A stretch of 64,000 nt of DNA from PLGF01 sp052139695 (GTDB lineage Bacteria; Verrucomicrobiota; Verrucomicrobiia; Limisphaerales; Palsa-1400): positions 42,177-106,176 of the forward strand of contig JBKQWF010000056.1 of assembly GCA_052139695.1 (NCBI GenBank), written 5' to 3'. Below, one piece after another: positions 1 to 7,908 of this stretch. Within the stretch, counting starts at the first letter, position 1, and each line of letters begins with the position of its first letter. Made by a program: the position numbers and the translations under genes. The notes under the pieces are model-generated. The model made no database searches, was not told the origin of the DNA, and worked only from the letters and a program-made list of their open reading frames with translations.

Positions 1-258
1 GCGGGCTACACGACCGAGCCATTGACGAGCATCGAGCCCGCGCCGCTGCCTCAATTCTTTTTGGGCCCTCCCCCCGTCAGGGCTCTCACCGTGGTCGAAA
101 AGAATGATTACACGACGGTGGGCGCGACCCTCTCTTATGCCGTAATTGCCCGGGGCATTATTTCCGTGTTTTATATGTCCAGTGACAACTCTTCCGGGCA
201 AGCCAACTTTAAGTATTCCAGCAGCCAGCTCGGGGTCTCCGCCAGTTACCGCTATTGA
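1..258 (+). CDS. C-terminal fragment of an outer-membrane beta-barrel protein
   Basis: The reading frame is open from base 1 and ends with TGA at 256-258, so only the last 85 residues are present and the start lies left of the window. The fragment alternates hydrophobic and polar residues (VGATLSYAVIARGIISVFY, then QLGVSASYRY) and ends in an aromatic residue, as C-terminal strands of outer-membrane barrels do. Exopolysaccharide/exosortase loci of this type often carry such a barrel protein, and a nucleotide-sugar operon begins 99 bp downstream on the same strand. An in-frame TTG at 22 is very unlikely to be the true start. The family cannot be named from this fragment. Confidence 0.55.
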   Translation, partial: AGYTTEPLTSIEPAPLPQFFLGPPPVRALTVVEKNDYTTVGATLSYAVIARGIISVFYMSSDNSSGQANFKYSSSQLGVSASYRY

Positions 259-357
259 GCGCGTGTCAAAAATAGTTTTCCGATGAGCACGCCGCCAAAC
301 TCGTCTTGTCCTCAACCCTGCGCCGTGGTAAATCCACCCGCGAAGTAAGATAAAATC

Positions 358-1644
358 ATGAAGATAGCCATTGTCGGTCTCGGATACGTCGGCCTTCCCC
401 TGTCCCTTCAATTCGCCCGCTCGGATACCACCGTGCTGGGATTAGACATCGACAAAGCCAAGGTCAAGTCCCTCATGTCCGGGCACAGCTACATCAAACA
501 CATCGAATCCGCCGCCATTGCCGAGGCGGTTAAGGCGGGGCGGTTTTCCGCCTCCACGGATTTTTCGCGCGTCAAGGAAGTGGAGGCCGTCATCATCTGT
601 GTGCCGACGCCCTTGAACAAGAATCGCGAACCTGACATCTCTTACATCATCGAAACGGGCAAAAGCATCGCCCCGCACATGCGCAAGGGCCTATTGGTCG
701 TTCTGGAATCGACCACCTACCCCGGCACGACCGACGAGGATTTGCGCCGCGTCTTGGAAGCAGGTTCCGGGCTCAAGGCGGGGGCAGACTTTCATCTGGC
801 GTTTTCCCCCGAACGCGAAGACCCAGGCAACCCCAACAGCAAAGTGGCGGTCATTCCCAAAGTCATCGGCGGCTACACCCCGGCGTGCCTTGAAAAAACC
901 AAAGCGGTCTATGGCCGGGCCATTAAAACCCTGGTCCCGGTCAGTTCCTGCCGGGTGGCGGAAGCCACCAAGCTGACGGAGAACATCTTTCGCAGCGTGA
1001 ACATCGCCCTCGTCAATGAGTTGAAGGTGGTTTATTCCGCGATGGGCATCGATATTTGGGAAGTCATCAACGCGGCCAAGACCAAGCCGTTTGGCTTCAT
1101 GCCATTTTATCCAGGGCCGGGCTTGGGAGGACATTGCATCCCCATCGATCCGTTTTATCTCACTTGGAAAGCGCGCGAATACGTGCAGAGCACCCGCTTT
1201 ATCGAGCTGGCAGGCGAAGTCAACTCCGCCATGCCGGAATATGTTGTCGAACGCGTCGCGGCCGCCTTGAACTCCCGCCGGAAAGCGGTCAACGGGTCGA
1301 AAATCCTAGTCCTGGGCCTCGCTTACAAGGCAGACGTGGACGACGATCGCGAGTCTCCGAGCTATGTGTTAATGACCTTGCTGAAGGAGCGCGGCGCGGT
1401 GGTTTCATACTACGACCCGTACGTTCCCGTTATAAAACTGACCCGCGAGCACCCGCAATGGGCAGGGGTCAAATCTGTTGGCTGGGATATCAAAACAATC
1501 AAGAGCTACGACCTGGTGCTCATCGCGACCAAACACGCCTCTGTGGATTATCCGGCCCTGGCGAAATGGGCTTCCTGCATCGTGGACACCCGCAATGCCA
1601 TGTCCGGCATTGCCACAAAAGACGCCCAGGTGCATAAGGCTTAA
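358..1644 (+). CDS. wbpA: UDP-N-acetyl-D-glucosamine 6-dehydrogenase (WbpA/TviB-like)
   Basis: This 428-residue nucleotide-sugar dehydrogenase oxidises the C6 hydroxyl of a UDP-sugar to a uronic acid with two NAD+. It shows the N-terminal Rossmann motif GLGYVGLPL at residues 7-15, the SPEREDPGN signature typical of the WbpA/TviB branch, and the active-site motif GGHCIPIDPFY with the catalytic Cys at residue 260. A C-terminal UDP-binding domain follows (GLAYKADVDDDRESPS). Its TAA abuts the ATG of a WbpP-like epimerase, and this pair is the known route to UDP-GalNAcA, so UDP-GlcNAc is the likelier substrate than UDP-glucose. Substrate choice is inferred; family membership is certain. Confidence 0.9.
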   Translation: MKIAIVGLGYVGLPLSLQFARSDTTVLGLDIDKAKVKSLMSGHSYIKHIESAAIAEAVKAGRFSASTDFSRVKEVEAVIICVPTPLNKNREPDISYIIETGKSIAPHMRKGLLVVLESTTYPGTTDEDLRRVLEAGSGLKAGADFHLAFSPEREDPGNPNSKVAVIPKVIGGYTPACLEKTKAVYGRAIKTLVPVSSCRVAEATKLTENIFRSVNIALVNELKVVYSAMGIDIWEVINAAKTKPFGFMPFYPGPGLGGHCIPIDPFYLTWKAREYVQSTRFIELAGEVNSAMPEYVVERVAAALNSRRKAVNGSKILVLGLAYKADVDDDRESPSYVLMTLLKERGAVVSYYDPYVPVIKLTREHPQWAGVKSVGWDIKTIKSYDLVLIATKHASVDYPALAKWASCIVDTRNAMSGIATKDAQVHKA

Positions 1645-2703
1645 ATGGCCGAAATTGACAAACTAAGGCAAAGTTTGCCTGTTTCCCCCGCTGTCTGGCT
1701 CGTTACCGGCGCGGCAGGGTTCATCGGCTCCAATTTGATTGAAGATCTGCTCCGTTTGAACCAGGAAGTCGTCGGGTTGGACAATCTGGCGACGGGAAGC
1801 CTGCATAATCTCGCGCAAGTCAAAGAGATCGTGGGAGCGGAACGATGGGGCAAGTTTAAATGGATCGAAGGAGACATCAGGGACTTGGCGACATGCCAGC
1901 GGGCCGCGCGTCAAGCGGATTACATCTTGCATCAAGCCGCCCTTGGTTCAGTGCCAAAGTCTTTGGAAAACCCTATCCAGACCAACGAGAGCAACGTCAA
2001 CGGCTTCGTCAATATGCTTTGGGCCGCTCGCCAAGCCGGAGTCAAGCGCTTTGTTTTCGCCTCCAGCAGCTCGGTCTATGGGGACGACAAAACCCTGCCG
2101 CAGGTTGAGCATCAAATCGGACGCTGCCTCTCGCCCTATGCGGTGTCCAAGCGCGTCGATGAACTTTACGCCGAAGTTTTCGGCCAGTGCTATGGGGTGA
2201 AAACAATCGGCCTGCGTTATTTCAACGTTTTTGGTCCGCGCCAGGACCCCAACGGCCCTTATGCGGCGGTCATTCCAAAGTGGGTGTCAGCGCTTCTCCA
2301 GAATGAATCCGTCCAGATCAATGGCGACGGCTCGACCTCACGGGATTTCTGTTATATCGCCAATGTCGTCCAGGCCAATTTGCTGGCCGCGACAACCCAG
2401 AATCCGGAAGCCATCGGACATCAATTTAATATTGCCTTGAGCGAAGAAACTACTTTGCTTGCCCTCCTGGAAATGCTCCTGCGGCGCCTGGCGCCAGACC
2501 ACCCCCATTTGCGCGGCTTTCAACCGCGCCACGCCCCTTTCAGACCAGGGGATGTTCTTCATTCTCGAGCGGACATCAGCCGGGCGCAACGGTTGCTCGG
2601 ATACCAACCGACCCATAGCGTCGCCCAGGGATTGACCGAGGCACTGGATTGGTACGTGGAGAATCTTTCCACTCAACATCTGCCAGCGAGCGCTACCGTA
2701 TGA
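1645..2703 (+). CDS. wbpP: UDP-GlcNAc/UDP-GlcNAcA C4-epimerase (WbpP/TviC-like)
   Basis: This 352-residue extended short-chain dehydrogenase should interconvert UDP-GlcNAc(A) and UDP-GalNAc(A), supplying UDP-GalNAcA together with the dehydrogenase upstream. The NAD motif TGAAGFIGSN lies near residue 21. The catalytic YxxxK is Tyr165-Lys169 (SPYAVSK). Stretches such as YILHQAALGSVPKS, GLRYFNVFGPRQDPNG and DGSTSRDFCYI match WbpP of Pseudomonas and TviC of Salmonella very closely. The start codon follows the stop of the previous gene directly, and its own TGA overlaps the ATG of rfbA (ATGA), which indicates translational coupling in one operon. Confidence 0.92.
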   Translation: MAEIDKLRQSLPVSPAVWLVTGAAGFIGSNLIEDLLRLNQEVVGLDNLATGSLHNLAQVKEIVGAERWGKFKWIEGDIRDLATCQRAARQADYILHQAALGSVPKSLENPIQTNESNVNGFVNMLWAARQAGVKRFVFASSSSVYGDDKTLPQVEHQIGRCLSPYAVSKRVDELYAEVFGQCYGVKTIGLRYFNVFGPRQDPNGPYAAVIPKWVSALLQNESVQINGDGSTSRDFCYIANVVQANLLAATTQNPEAIGHQFNIALSEETTLLALLEMLLRRLAPDHPHLRGFQPRHAPFRPGDVLHSRADISRAQRLLGYQPTHSVAQGLTEALDWYVENLSTQHLPASATV

Positions 2704-3569
2704 AAGGGATCATTCTTGCGGGAGGAGCAGGTTCGCGTCTGTATCCTCTCACTCTGGTCGCCAGCAAACAGTTGCAACCGGTTTACGACAAACCCATGGT
2801 CTATTACCCGCTGACGACCTTGATTGAAAACGGCGTGCGGGAGCTTTGCCTCATCTCCACTCCGCAAGACCTGCCGCGTTTTCGGCAACTTCTGGGAACG
2901 GGAAAAGCCTGGGGAATATCGATCGACTATCGCGAACAGGCGCGCCCGTCCGGCATCGCCCAGGCATTCTTGATTGCCGAATCATTCATCGCCGGGGACC
3001 CGGTCACGCTCATCCTGGGCGACAACGTTTTCTATGGTTCCGACAGTTTCCGGCACGCCTTCGCCGGCTTCAAAGGCGGCGCCACTATTTTTGGTTACCG
3101 GGTCAATGACCCGGAACGCTATGGGGTGGTGGAATTCGATGAGACGGGACAGGCCATGTCGATTGAGGAAAAGCCCAAAGCGCCCCGCAGCAATTACGCC
3201 GTGCCTGGACTCTACCTCTATGACAACCACGTGGTAGAAATCACCCGCGGGCTCCGCCCTTCGGCCCGCGGCGAATGGGAAATCACCGACGTCAACGTCG
3301 CCTATTTGCAGCGTGGCCAGCTGCGAGTGCAGCAATTGAGCCGGGGCTTTGCCTGGCTTGACGCCGGCACCAGCAGCAGTTTACACGAGGCCTCGGCCTA
3401 CGTCCAAACCATCGAAAAGAGGCAGGGGATTAAGATCGGCTGCCCCGAAGAAGCCGCTTTCCGCAGCGGATTCCTTTCCCGCCAGGATTTGGAAAAACTG
3501 GCGGGGCAAATGCCCAAATGCGAATACCGCGACTACCTGCATCGTATCCTGGCGGAGGAAACGCTCTGA
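2700..3569 (+). CDS. rfbA: Glucose-1-phosphate thymidylyltransferase
   Basis: RfbA/RmlA makes dTDP-glucose from glucose-1-phosphate and dTTP, the first step of dTDP-deoxysugar synthesis. The 289 residues match the family's usual ~290. The nucleotide-binding motif GGAGSRLYPLT lies at residues 8-18, the substrate Lys region SKQLQPVYDKPM follows, and the metal-binding LGDNVFYG is near residue 110. I chose the ATG at 2700 because it gives the canonical MKGIILAGG start and overlaps the preceding stop; an in-frame start at 2649 would add 17 non-homologous residues. The product feeds RfbB encoded two genes downstream. Confidence 0.95.
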   Translation: MKGIILAGGAGSRLYPLTLVASKQLQPVYDKPMVYYPLTTLIENGVRELCLISTPQDLPRFRQLLGTGKAWGISIDYREQARPSGIAQAFLIAESFIAGDPVTLILGDNVFYGSDSFRHAFAGFKGGATIFGYRVNDPERYGVVEFDETGQAMSIEEKPKAPRSNYAVPGLYLYDNHVVEITRGLRPSARGEWEITDVNVAYLQRGQLRVQQLSRGFAWLDAGTSSSLHEASAYVQTIEKRQGIKIGCPEEAAFRSGFLSRQDLEKLAGQMPKCEYRDYLHRILAEETL

Positions 3570-3570
3570 T

Positions 3571-4521
3571 ATGATTGTTCTTCTTGGCGCCAGCGGTTAC
3601 ATCGGCCAGCAATTCGCGGCCACTTTACGCCAGCGGTGCTGGCCGTTCGTCGCCCCTTCCCGGGCGGAGATCGACTACACACGGTTTGACCGCTTGCGGG
3701 ATTTCCTGCGTGAAACGAAGCCGGAATTCCTCGTCAATGCCGCCGGTTACACGGGCAAGCCGAACGTGGACGAGTGCGAAAAGAATAAGGCAGACACCTT
3801 GCATGGCAACACGCTCTTTCCCGCCGCGGTGGCGCATGCCTGCGTCAGTTTGGATATTCCTTTCGGCCATGTATCATCAGGATGCATTTTTGCCGGCGCC
3901 AAAGTCATGGTCGAGGGACAGTGCCATGTGGAAAAGGACTTAACCCAGCCTCATCTTCAACCGCTGCTGGAGAAAACCCCCGCTGCTTTCCGCGGCTTTA
4001 ACGAGGAGGACGAGCCCAATTTTACTTTCCGCCACCCGCCTTGCAGTTTTTACAGCGGCACCAAGGCGCTCGGCGAAGAGGCTCTTCAGGGCATGGGCCG
4101 GAGCTATATTTGGCGGCTGCGCATTCCATTTGATGAATTCGATAACCCGCGCAATTACCTCAGCAAACTGCAGAATTATCCCAAGGTGTATCAAAATGTG
4201 AATTCACTCTCGCATCGCGCGGATTTTACGGCTGCCTGCCTGGAATTGTGGCGCCGCCGAGCGCCTTTTGGTATCTACAACGTCACCAATCCAGGTTTCG
4301 TCTCTTCCGCGCGGGTGGTGGAGATGATTCAAAAAGTCCTTAAACTCCAACGCTCTTTCAATTTCTGGACCGACGATGCCGAGTTTTACCGAGTGGCGGC
4401 AAAGACGCCGCGCTCCAACTGCATCCTGGACGTTTCCAAGCTCCTGGCGGCAGGCATTCCCATGCGCCCGGTGGAAGAGGCCCTGACTGACGCCCTGAAA
4501 AAATGGAAACCATTGGCATGA
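3571..4521 (+). CDS. RmlD-like sugar-nucleotide reductase (SDR family)
   Basis: This 316-residue protein resembles dTDP-4-dehydrorhamnose reductases: the N-terminal NAD(P) motif is GASGYIGQQFA, a mid-protein segment reads VSSGCIFAGAKV, and the catalytic dyad is intact as YSGTK (Tyr and Lys in YxxxK). It sits one base after rfbA and overlaps rfbB by an ATGA, inside the dTDP-sugar operon, so it may reduce the 4-keto-6-deoxy sugar made by RfbB. It is longer and more divergent than classical RmlD, and the substrate is uncertain. A paralogue lacking both catalytic residues follows at 5903. The start at 3571 restores the usual MIVLLGASG N-terminus. Confidence 0.75.
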   Translation: MIVLLGASGYIGQQFAATLRQRCWPFVAPSRAEIDYTRFDRLRDFLRETKPEFLVNAAGYTGKPNVDECEKNKADTLHGNTLFPAAVAHACVSLDIPFGHVSSGCIFAGAKVMVEGQCHVEKDLTQPHLQPLLEKTPAAFRGFNEEDEPNFTFRHPPCSFYSGTKALGEEALQGMGRSYIWRLRIPFDEFDNPRNYLSKLQNYPKVYQNVNSLSHRADFTAACLELWRRRAPFGIYNVTNPGFVSSARVVEMIQKVLKLQRSFNFWTDDAEFYRVAAKTPRSNCILDVSKLLAAGIPMRPVEEALTDALKKWKPLA

Positions 4522-5534
4522 ATTTATTGGTTACTGGAGGGGCTGGGTTCATCGGTTGCAATTTAGTTCATCACATTATCGACCAGGCCGAAGTCCGCCT
4601 TTTGGTCAATGTGGATTGCCTGACCTATGCCGGGCATCTGGAAAACCTGGAAAAAATCGCCGGCCACCCAAAGTATCGCTTCGAGAAAGTGGATTTGCGC
4701 GACAAAGAGGCGTTGCGCGAGGTCGTGGCACGGCACTCGATCACGCACGTTCTTCATTTGGCGGCGGAGTCGCACGTTGACCGCTCCATCACGGGGCCGG
4801 GCGATTTTATCCAAACCAACATTGTTGGAACCTTCAATCTCTTGGAAGCGGTCCGAGCGTCATGGGACGGGCATTTCAGCGGCAAACGATTTCACCATGT
4901 CTCCACGGACGAAGTCTATGGCAGCCTCGGGCCACAAGGGTTCTTTTTGGAAACGACGCCCTATGCTCCGAATTCGCCTTATTCCGCCAGCAAAGCGGCC
5001 AGCGACTTCCTGGTACGGTCCTATCATCACACGTACGGGTTGCCTGTGGTGACCACCAATTGCTCCAATAACTATGGTCCGTACCAATTTCCGGAGAAGC
5101 TCATTCCCGTTATTATCGAAAGCATTTGCCAGAACCGGGCCATTCCTGTTTATGGGGATGGCATGAACGTGCGGGACTGGCTTTATGTCCGCGACCATGC
5201 CGAGGCCCTTTGGCAAGTCCTGACCCGGGGCCGGGACGGCGAAACTTACAATATCGGCGGTCACAACGAATGGGCCAACCTTCGCATTGTCGAATTGATT
5301 TGCGATGTGATGGATGAACTGGCCCCGCAATTGGGCGGCCACTCCCGGCGCCTCATCACTTTCGTCAAAGATCGGCCAGGTCATGACCGTCGGTACGCCA
5401 TCGATGCCGGCAAGATCCAGCGCGAACTGGGCTGGACCCCCGCGCACACCTTTCCAACCGGCTTGCGTGAAACCGTTCAATGGTATTTGGGCAACCAAGA
5501 CTGGGTCAATAGTGTCAAGAATAAAAAAACTTAG
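4518..5534 (+). CDS. rfbB: dTDP-glucose 4,6-dehydratase
   Basis: RfbB/RmlB converts dTDP-glucose to dTDP-4-keto-6-deoxyglucose. The 338-residue protein carries the NAD motif TGGAGFIG, HLAAESHVDRSI, the active-site STDEVYG, the YSASKAASD (YxxxK) dyad, NCSNNYGPYQFPEKLIP and YVRDH, all hallmarks of the enzyme. The ATG at 4518 overlaps the preceding stop; an in-frame ATG at 4503 would only add five residues. This is the last gene of the first operon; 368 bp without a gene follow. RfbC and a classical RmlD are not in the window, so the end product may not be rhamnose. Confidence 0.95.
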   Translation: MNLLVTGGAGFIGCNLVHHIIDQAEVRLLVNVDCLTYAGHLENLEKIAGHPKYRFEKVDLRDKEALREVVARHSITHVLHLAAESHVDRSITGPGDFIQTNIVGTFNLLEAVRASWDGHFSGKRFHHVSTDEVYGSLGPQGFFLETTPYAPNSPYSASKAASDFLVRSYHHTYGLPVVTTNCSNNYGPYQFPEKLIPVIIESICQNRAIPVYGDGMNVRDWLYVRDHAEALWQVLTRGRDGETYNIGGHNEWANLRIVELICDVMDELAPQLGGHSRRLITFVKDRPGHDRRYAIDAGKIQRELGWTPAHTFPTGLRETVQWYLGNQDWVNSVKNKKT

Positions 5535-5585
5535 CGGTCTGATTCGCAAATATGCCGCCAATGTGTCGGGACCAACCGCGTTGTT

Positions 5586-5631
5586 TTGCATCTGGCAGTT
5601 GTCGGAAATCCTTACAGGTTTACAGATGCAA
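5586..5631. repeat. 9-bp inverted repeat downstream of rfbB
   Basis: TTGCATCTG (5586-5594) is repeated in inverse as CAGATGCAA (5623-5631) with a 28-nt spacer. No T-run follows, so it does not look like a standard terminator; it could be a regulator-binding site or a stem in the rfbB 3' leader. The whole 5535-5902 interval holds no coding signal. Confidence 0.35.
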
Positions 5632-5755
5632 GGTCCCCTTCAAGGCAGAGCGGTCCCGAGTACATTAATTTGACTTATTTTATTAGTCCATGCTAACAAG
5701 TCACTTGCATCGCAATGAAAGCTTAGTCTGCCCCCGGACAGTGCCGCCAGAGGTT

Positions 5756-5772
5756 TAGGCACGATTTTTGCA
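5756..5772 (+). promoter_or_regulatory. Sigma-54 (RpoN)-type -24/-12 promoter
   Basis: The sequence TAGGCACGATTTTTGCA matches the sigma-54 consensus TGGCACG-N4-TTGCA at all but one position. The invariant GG (5758-5759) and GC (5770-5771) are separated by exactly 10 bp. The -12 part lies within a short perfect palindrome, TTTTTGC-A-GCAAAAA. A transcript from here would begin near 5783 and read into the reductase paralogue (5903), exosortase, TPR lipoprotein and export gene. RpoN control of exosortase/PEP-CTERM genes through PrsK/PrsR is known in Gram-negative bacteria, which fits the context. Confidence 0.55.
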
Positions 5773-5902
5773 GCAAAAACGCTCTGAATGTGATTCCAGC
5801 AAACTCTTACGATCATTGTCTCAGAGGTGATTAACAGGCGGGGCAGGAATCGAGTCTTACGAATGCCTTGAAAGAAGGCGATGGTTTTAGCGCGAGAAGG
5901 TT

Positions 5903-6892
5903 ATGATCCTGCTATTAGGCGCCAGCGGATACATTGGCAGAACTTTCGCCAGCGAATTGCGGCGGCGGGGCCATTCTTTTATCCCCCTGACGCGCCGGGC
6001 TTTTGACTATACCCGGTTTGACTTTCTCTTCGATTACTTGCGCACCATGCGCCCTCAATTCCTGGTCAATGCCGCCTCTTATTCGGGAAACGGAAGCGGG
6101 CGCATGTCGGAAACGGAGCGGGAGAAAATGATGGCTGCAAATGCCATCCTGCCTCAGATGATTGCCCGTGTTTGCATGATGACGAACACACCGTGGGGGC
6201 ATCTCTCTTCTGGTTCCATTTATACCGGAGCCAAAGTCCTGCGCCAAGGCGTCCTGGAAGTTGAAAAGAACCTCGGACGTCCCGACGTCATTGATCTTTT
6301 TGAAGCGCATCCGGAGCAATTTCATGGCTTTACGGAAGGCGACGAACCCAATTTCTCTTTCCGCTCGGGACTTTGCAGCTTCCAGAGCGGAACCCGGGCC
6401 CTGGCCGAAGAAGCCATCCGCGATATTGGTCAAAGCTATATCTGGCGAATTCGGCAGCCCTTCAATGAGCGCGAAGAATCGTGCAATTGGCTCTCGCGCC
6501 TGCGGCGCGAGGAGGAGGTTCAGGACTGCGTTAGTTCCTTTTCGCACTTGGAAGATTGTGTCAAAGCGTGCCTGGACCTTTGGGAAACGGAGGCCCCTTT
6601 TGGCATCTATAACTTGACCAATCCAGGCGCCATGACGATGCGGCATGTCGCCGATGAAATGCGGCGGATTTTTAAGACCGGACCCCATCTGTTTTCGGCG
6701 GAGAAAGACGAAACCGCCAGGGAGCCACAGTCCCATTGCATCCTCGACACCGCAAAACTGCTGAAAACAGGCGTTAAGGTGCGGCCTTTGACCGAAGCCT
6801 TTGCAGATTGCCTGGATCGCTTGCGCCTTACTTCGCGGCGGGCAAAACCCGTCCACTTGGTTCCCACGAACCAATCCGCGGCCTTTGTTTAG
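5903..6892 (+). CDS. RmlD-like paralogue with lost YxxxK catalytic dyad
   Basis: This 329-residue protein aligns along its length with the product of 3571-4521: both share GASGYIG, DYTRFD, FLVNAA, SSGSIYTGAKV / SSGCIFAGAKV, YIWR and APFGIYN(V/L)TNPG. The nucleotide-binding glycine motif is kept, but the catalytic YSGTK of the paralogue is QSGTR here, so both Tyr and Lys are replaced. It may therefore bind a dinucleotide and sugar nucleotide without catalysing reduction, or use other chemistry. AGAAGG lies 4 nt before the ATG. It is the first gene behind the sigma-54-like promoter and precedes the exosortase by 86 bp. Confidence 0.75.
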   Translation: MILLLGASGYIGRTFASELRRRGHSFIPLTRRAFDYTRFDFLFDYLRTMRPQFLVNAASYSGNGSGRMSETEREKMMAANAILPQMIARVCMMTNTPWGHLSSGSIYTGAKVLRQGVLEVEKNLGRPDVIDLFEAHPEQFHGFTEGDEPNFSFRSGLCSFQSGTRALAEEAIRDIGQSYIWRIRQPFNEREESCNWLSRLRREEEVQDCVSSFSHLEDCVKACLDLWETEAPFGIYNLTNPGAMTMRHVADEMRRIFKTGPHLFSAEKDETAREPQSHCILDTAKLLKTGVKVRPLTEAFADCLDRLRLTSRRAKPVHLVPTNQSAAFV

Positions 6893-6978
6893 CCGATGGC
6901 CGGGGTGGCGGCCCATATTGCCACCCGTCCTCTTCAAGGCACCGCGCCCGCGCCAATCCTATCATGAAGGAATTGTCC

Positions 6979-7908
6979 ATGTTTGACTCTGTGCCCGGCA
7001 CTGAAACTCGCCGGGCTATTCGCCAAAATCTAAGAAACCTGCTGATTGTCACGTTCCTGCTGTTGCTCTGCTTCATCAGGCCTTGCTGGCAATTGATCAC
7101 GTTTTCGATGCACGACGAACTCTTCTCTTACATTCCGCTCATCCCGTTCATCAGCATTTACCTTGTTTGGTCGAACAAGCAGCGCTTCGTCTTCGATGTC
7201 CGCCCCTGCTGGCTGGGCTCCGCGGTTTTCGGCTTGGCTGGGGCTGCTGTTTTGGCCGCCTATGGGATAACAAGCCAGGCAGGGCATGCGCTGGAAAAGC
7301 AGGATTATTTGTCGCTCATGACGTTTTGTTTCCTATGCTTTTTTTGGGGCGCGTGCCTGGCCGTGCTTGGAAGAAAGGTGATGGCCCAAATCGCGTTTCC
7401 CGCCGCCTTCCTGATCTTTGCCGTCCCTCTTCCAACGAGTTGGATGAGCCACATCGACACCTTCTTTCAATACACCTCCGCCGCCACCGCCGAGGGGTTT
7501 TTCCGCCTTTGCGGCACGGCGGTTTCGCGAGACGGATTGCTTCTACGCTTGCCGAACTTCGCCCTAACCGTCGCCCCCGAATGCAGCGGGATTCATTCCA
7601 CCATGGTCCTGTTTATGGTTGGCTGGATCGCGGGCTACATGTTTTTGAATCGCGCCTGGCAACGCGCTGTCTTAGTTTTGATTGTGATTCCTTTGGCCAT
7701 AATCCGAAATGGCTTTCGCATTTGCGTCGTGGGCGAGTTATGTGTGCGCATCAGCCACGACATGATCAATTCACCCATTCACCGAAAAGGGGGGCCATTG
7801 TTTTTTGCAATGTCCCTGGTGCCGTTTGTTTTGATTCTGGTTTTCTTGAGAAAATACAATGCACCCGCAATCCAACCCATCAAAACGCAGCCGCAACCTG
7901 GTATATGA
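6979..7908 (+). CDS. Exosortase (EpsH/Xrt family transpeptidase)
   Basis: This integral membrane cysteine transpeptidase of about 309 residues should process PEP-CTERM-like sorting signals during exopolysaccharide-linked protein export. It has around eight hydrophobic segments. The family triad is visible: Cys202 in APECSGIHS, Arg247 in IIRNGFRI and His268 in SPIHRKGG. I prefer the ATG at 6979 because AAGGA lies 8 nt before it; an ATG at 6964 is the alternative. Its stop overlaps the ATG of the TPR lipoprotein gene (ATGA). No protein in the window shows a clear PEP-CTERM tail, so its substrates lie elsewhere. Confidence 0.9.
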   Translation: MFDSVPGTETRRAIRQNLRNLLIVTFLLLLCFIRPCWQLITFSMHDELFSYIPLIPFISIYLVWSNKQRFVFDVRPCWLGSAVFGLAGAAVLAAYGITSQAGHALEKQDYLSLMTFCFLCFFWGACLAVLGRKVMAQIAFPAAFLIFAVPLPTSWMSHIDTFFQYTSAATAEGFFRLCGTAVSRDGLLLRLPNFALTVAPECSGIHSTMVLFMVGWIAGYMFLNRAWQRAVLVLIVIPLAIIRNGFRICVVGELCVRISHDMINSPIHRKGGPLFFAMSLVPFVLILVFLRKYNAPAIQPIKTQPQPGI

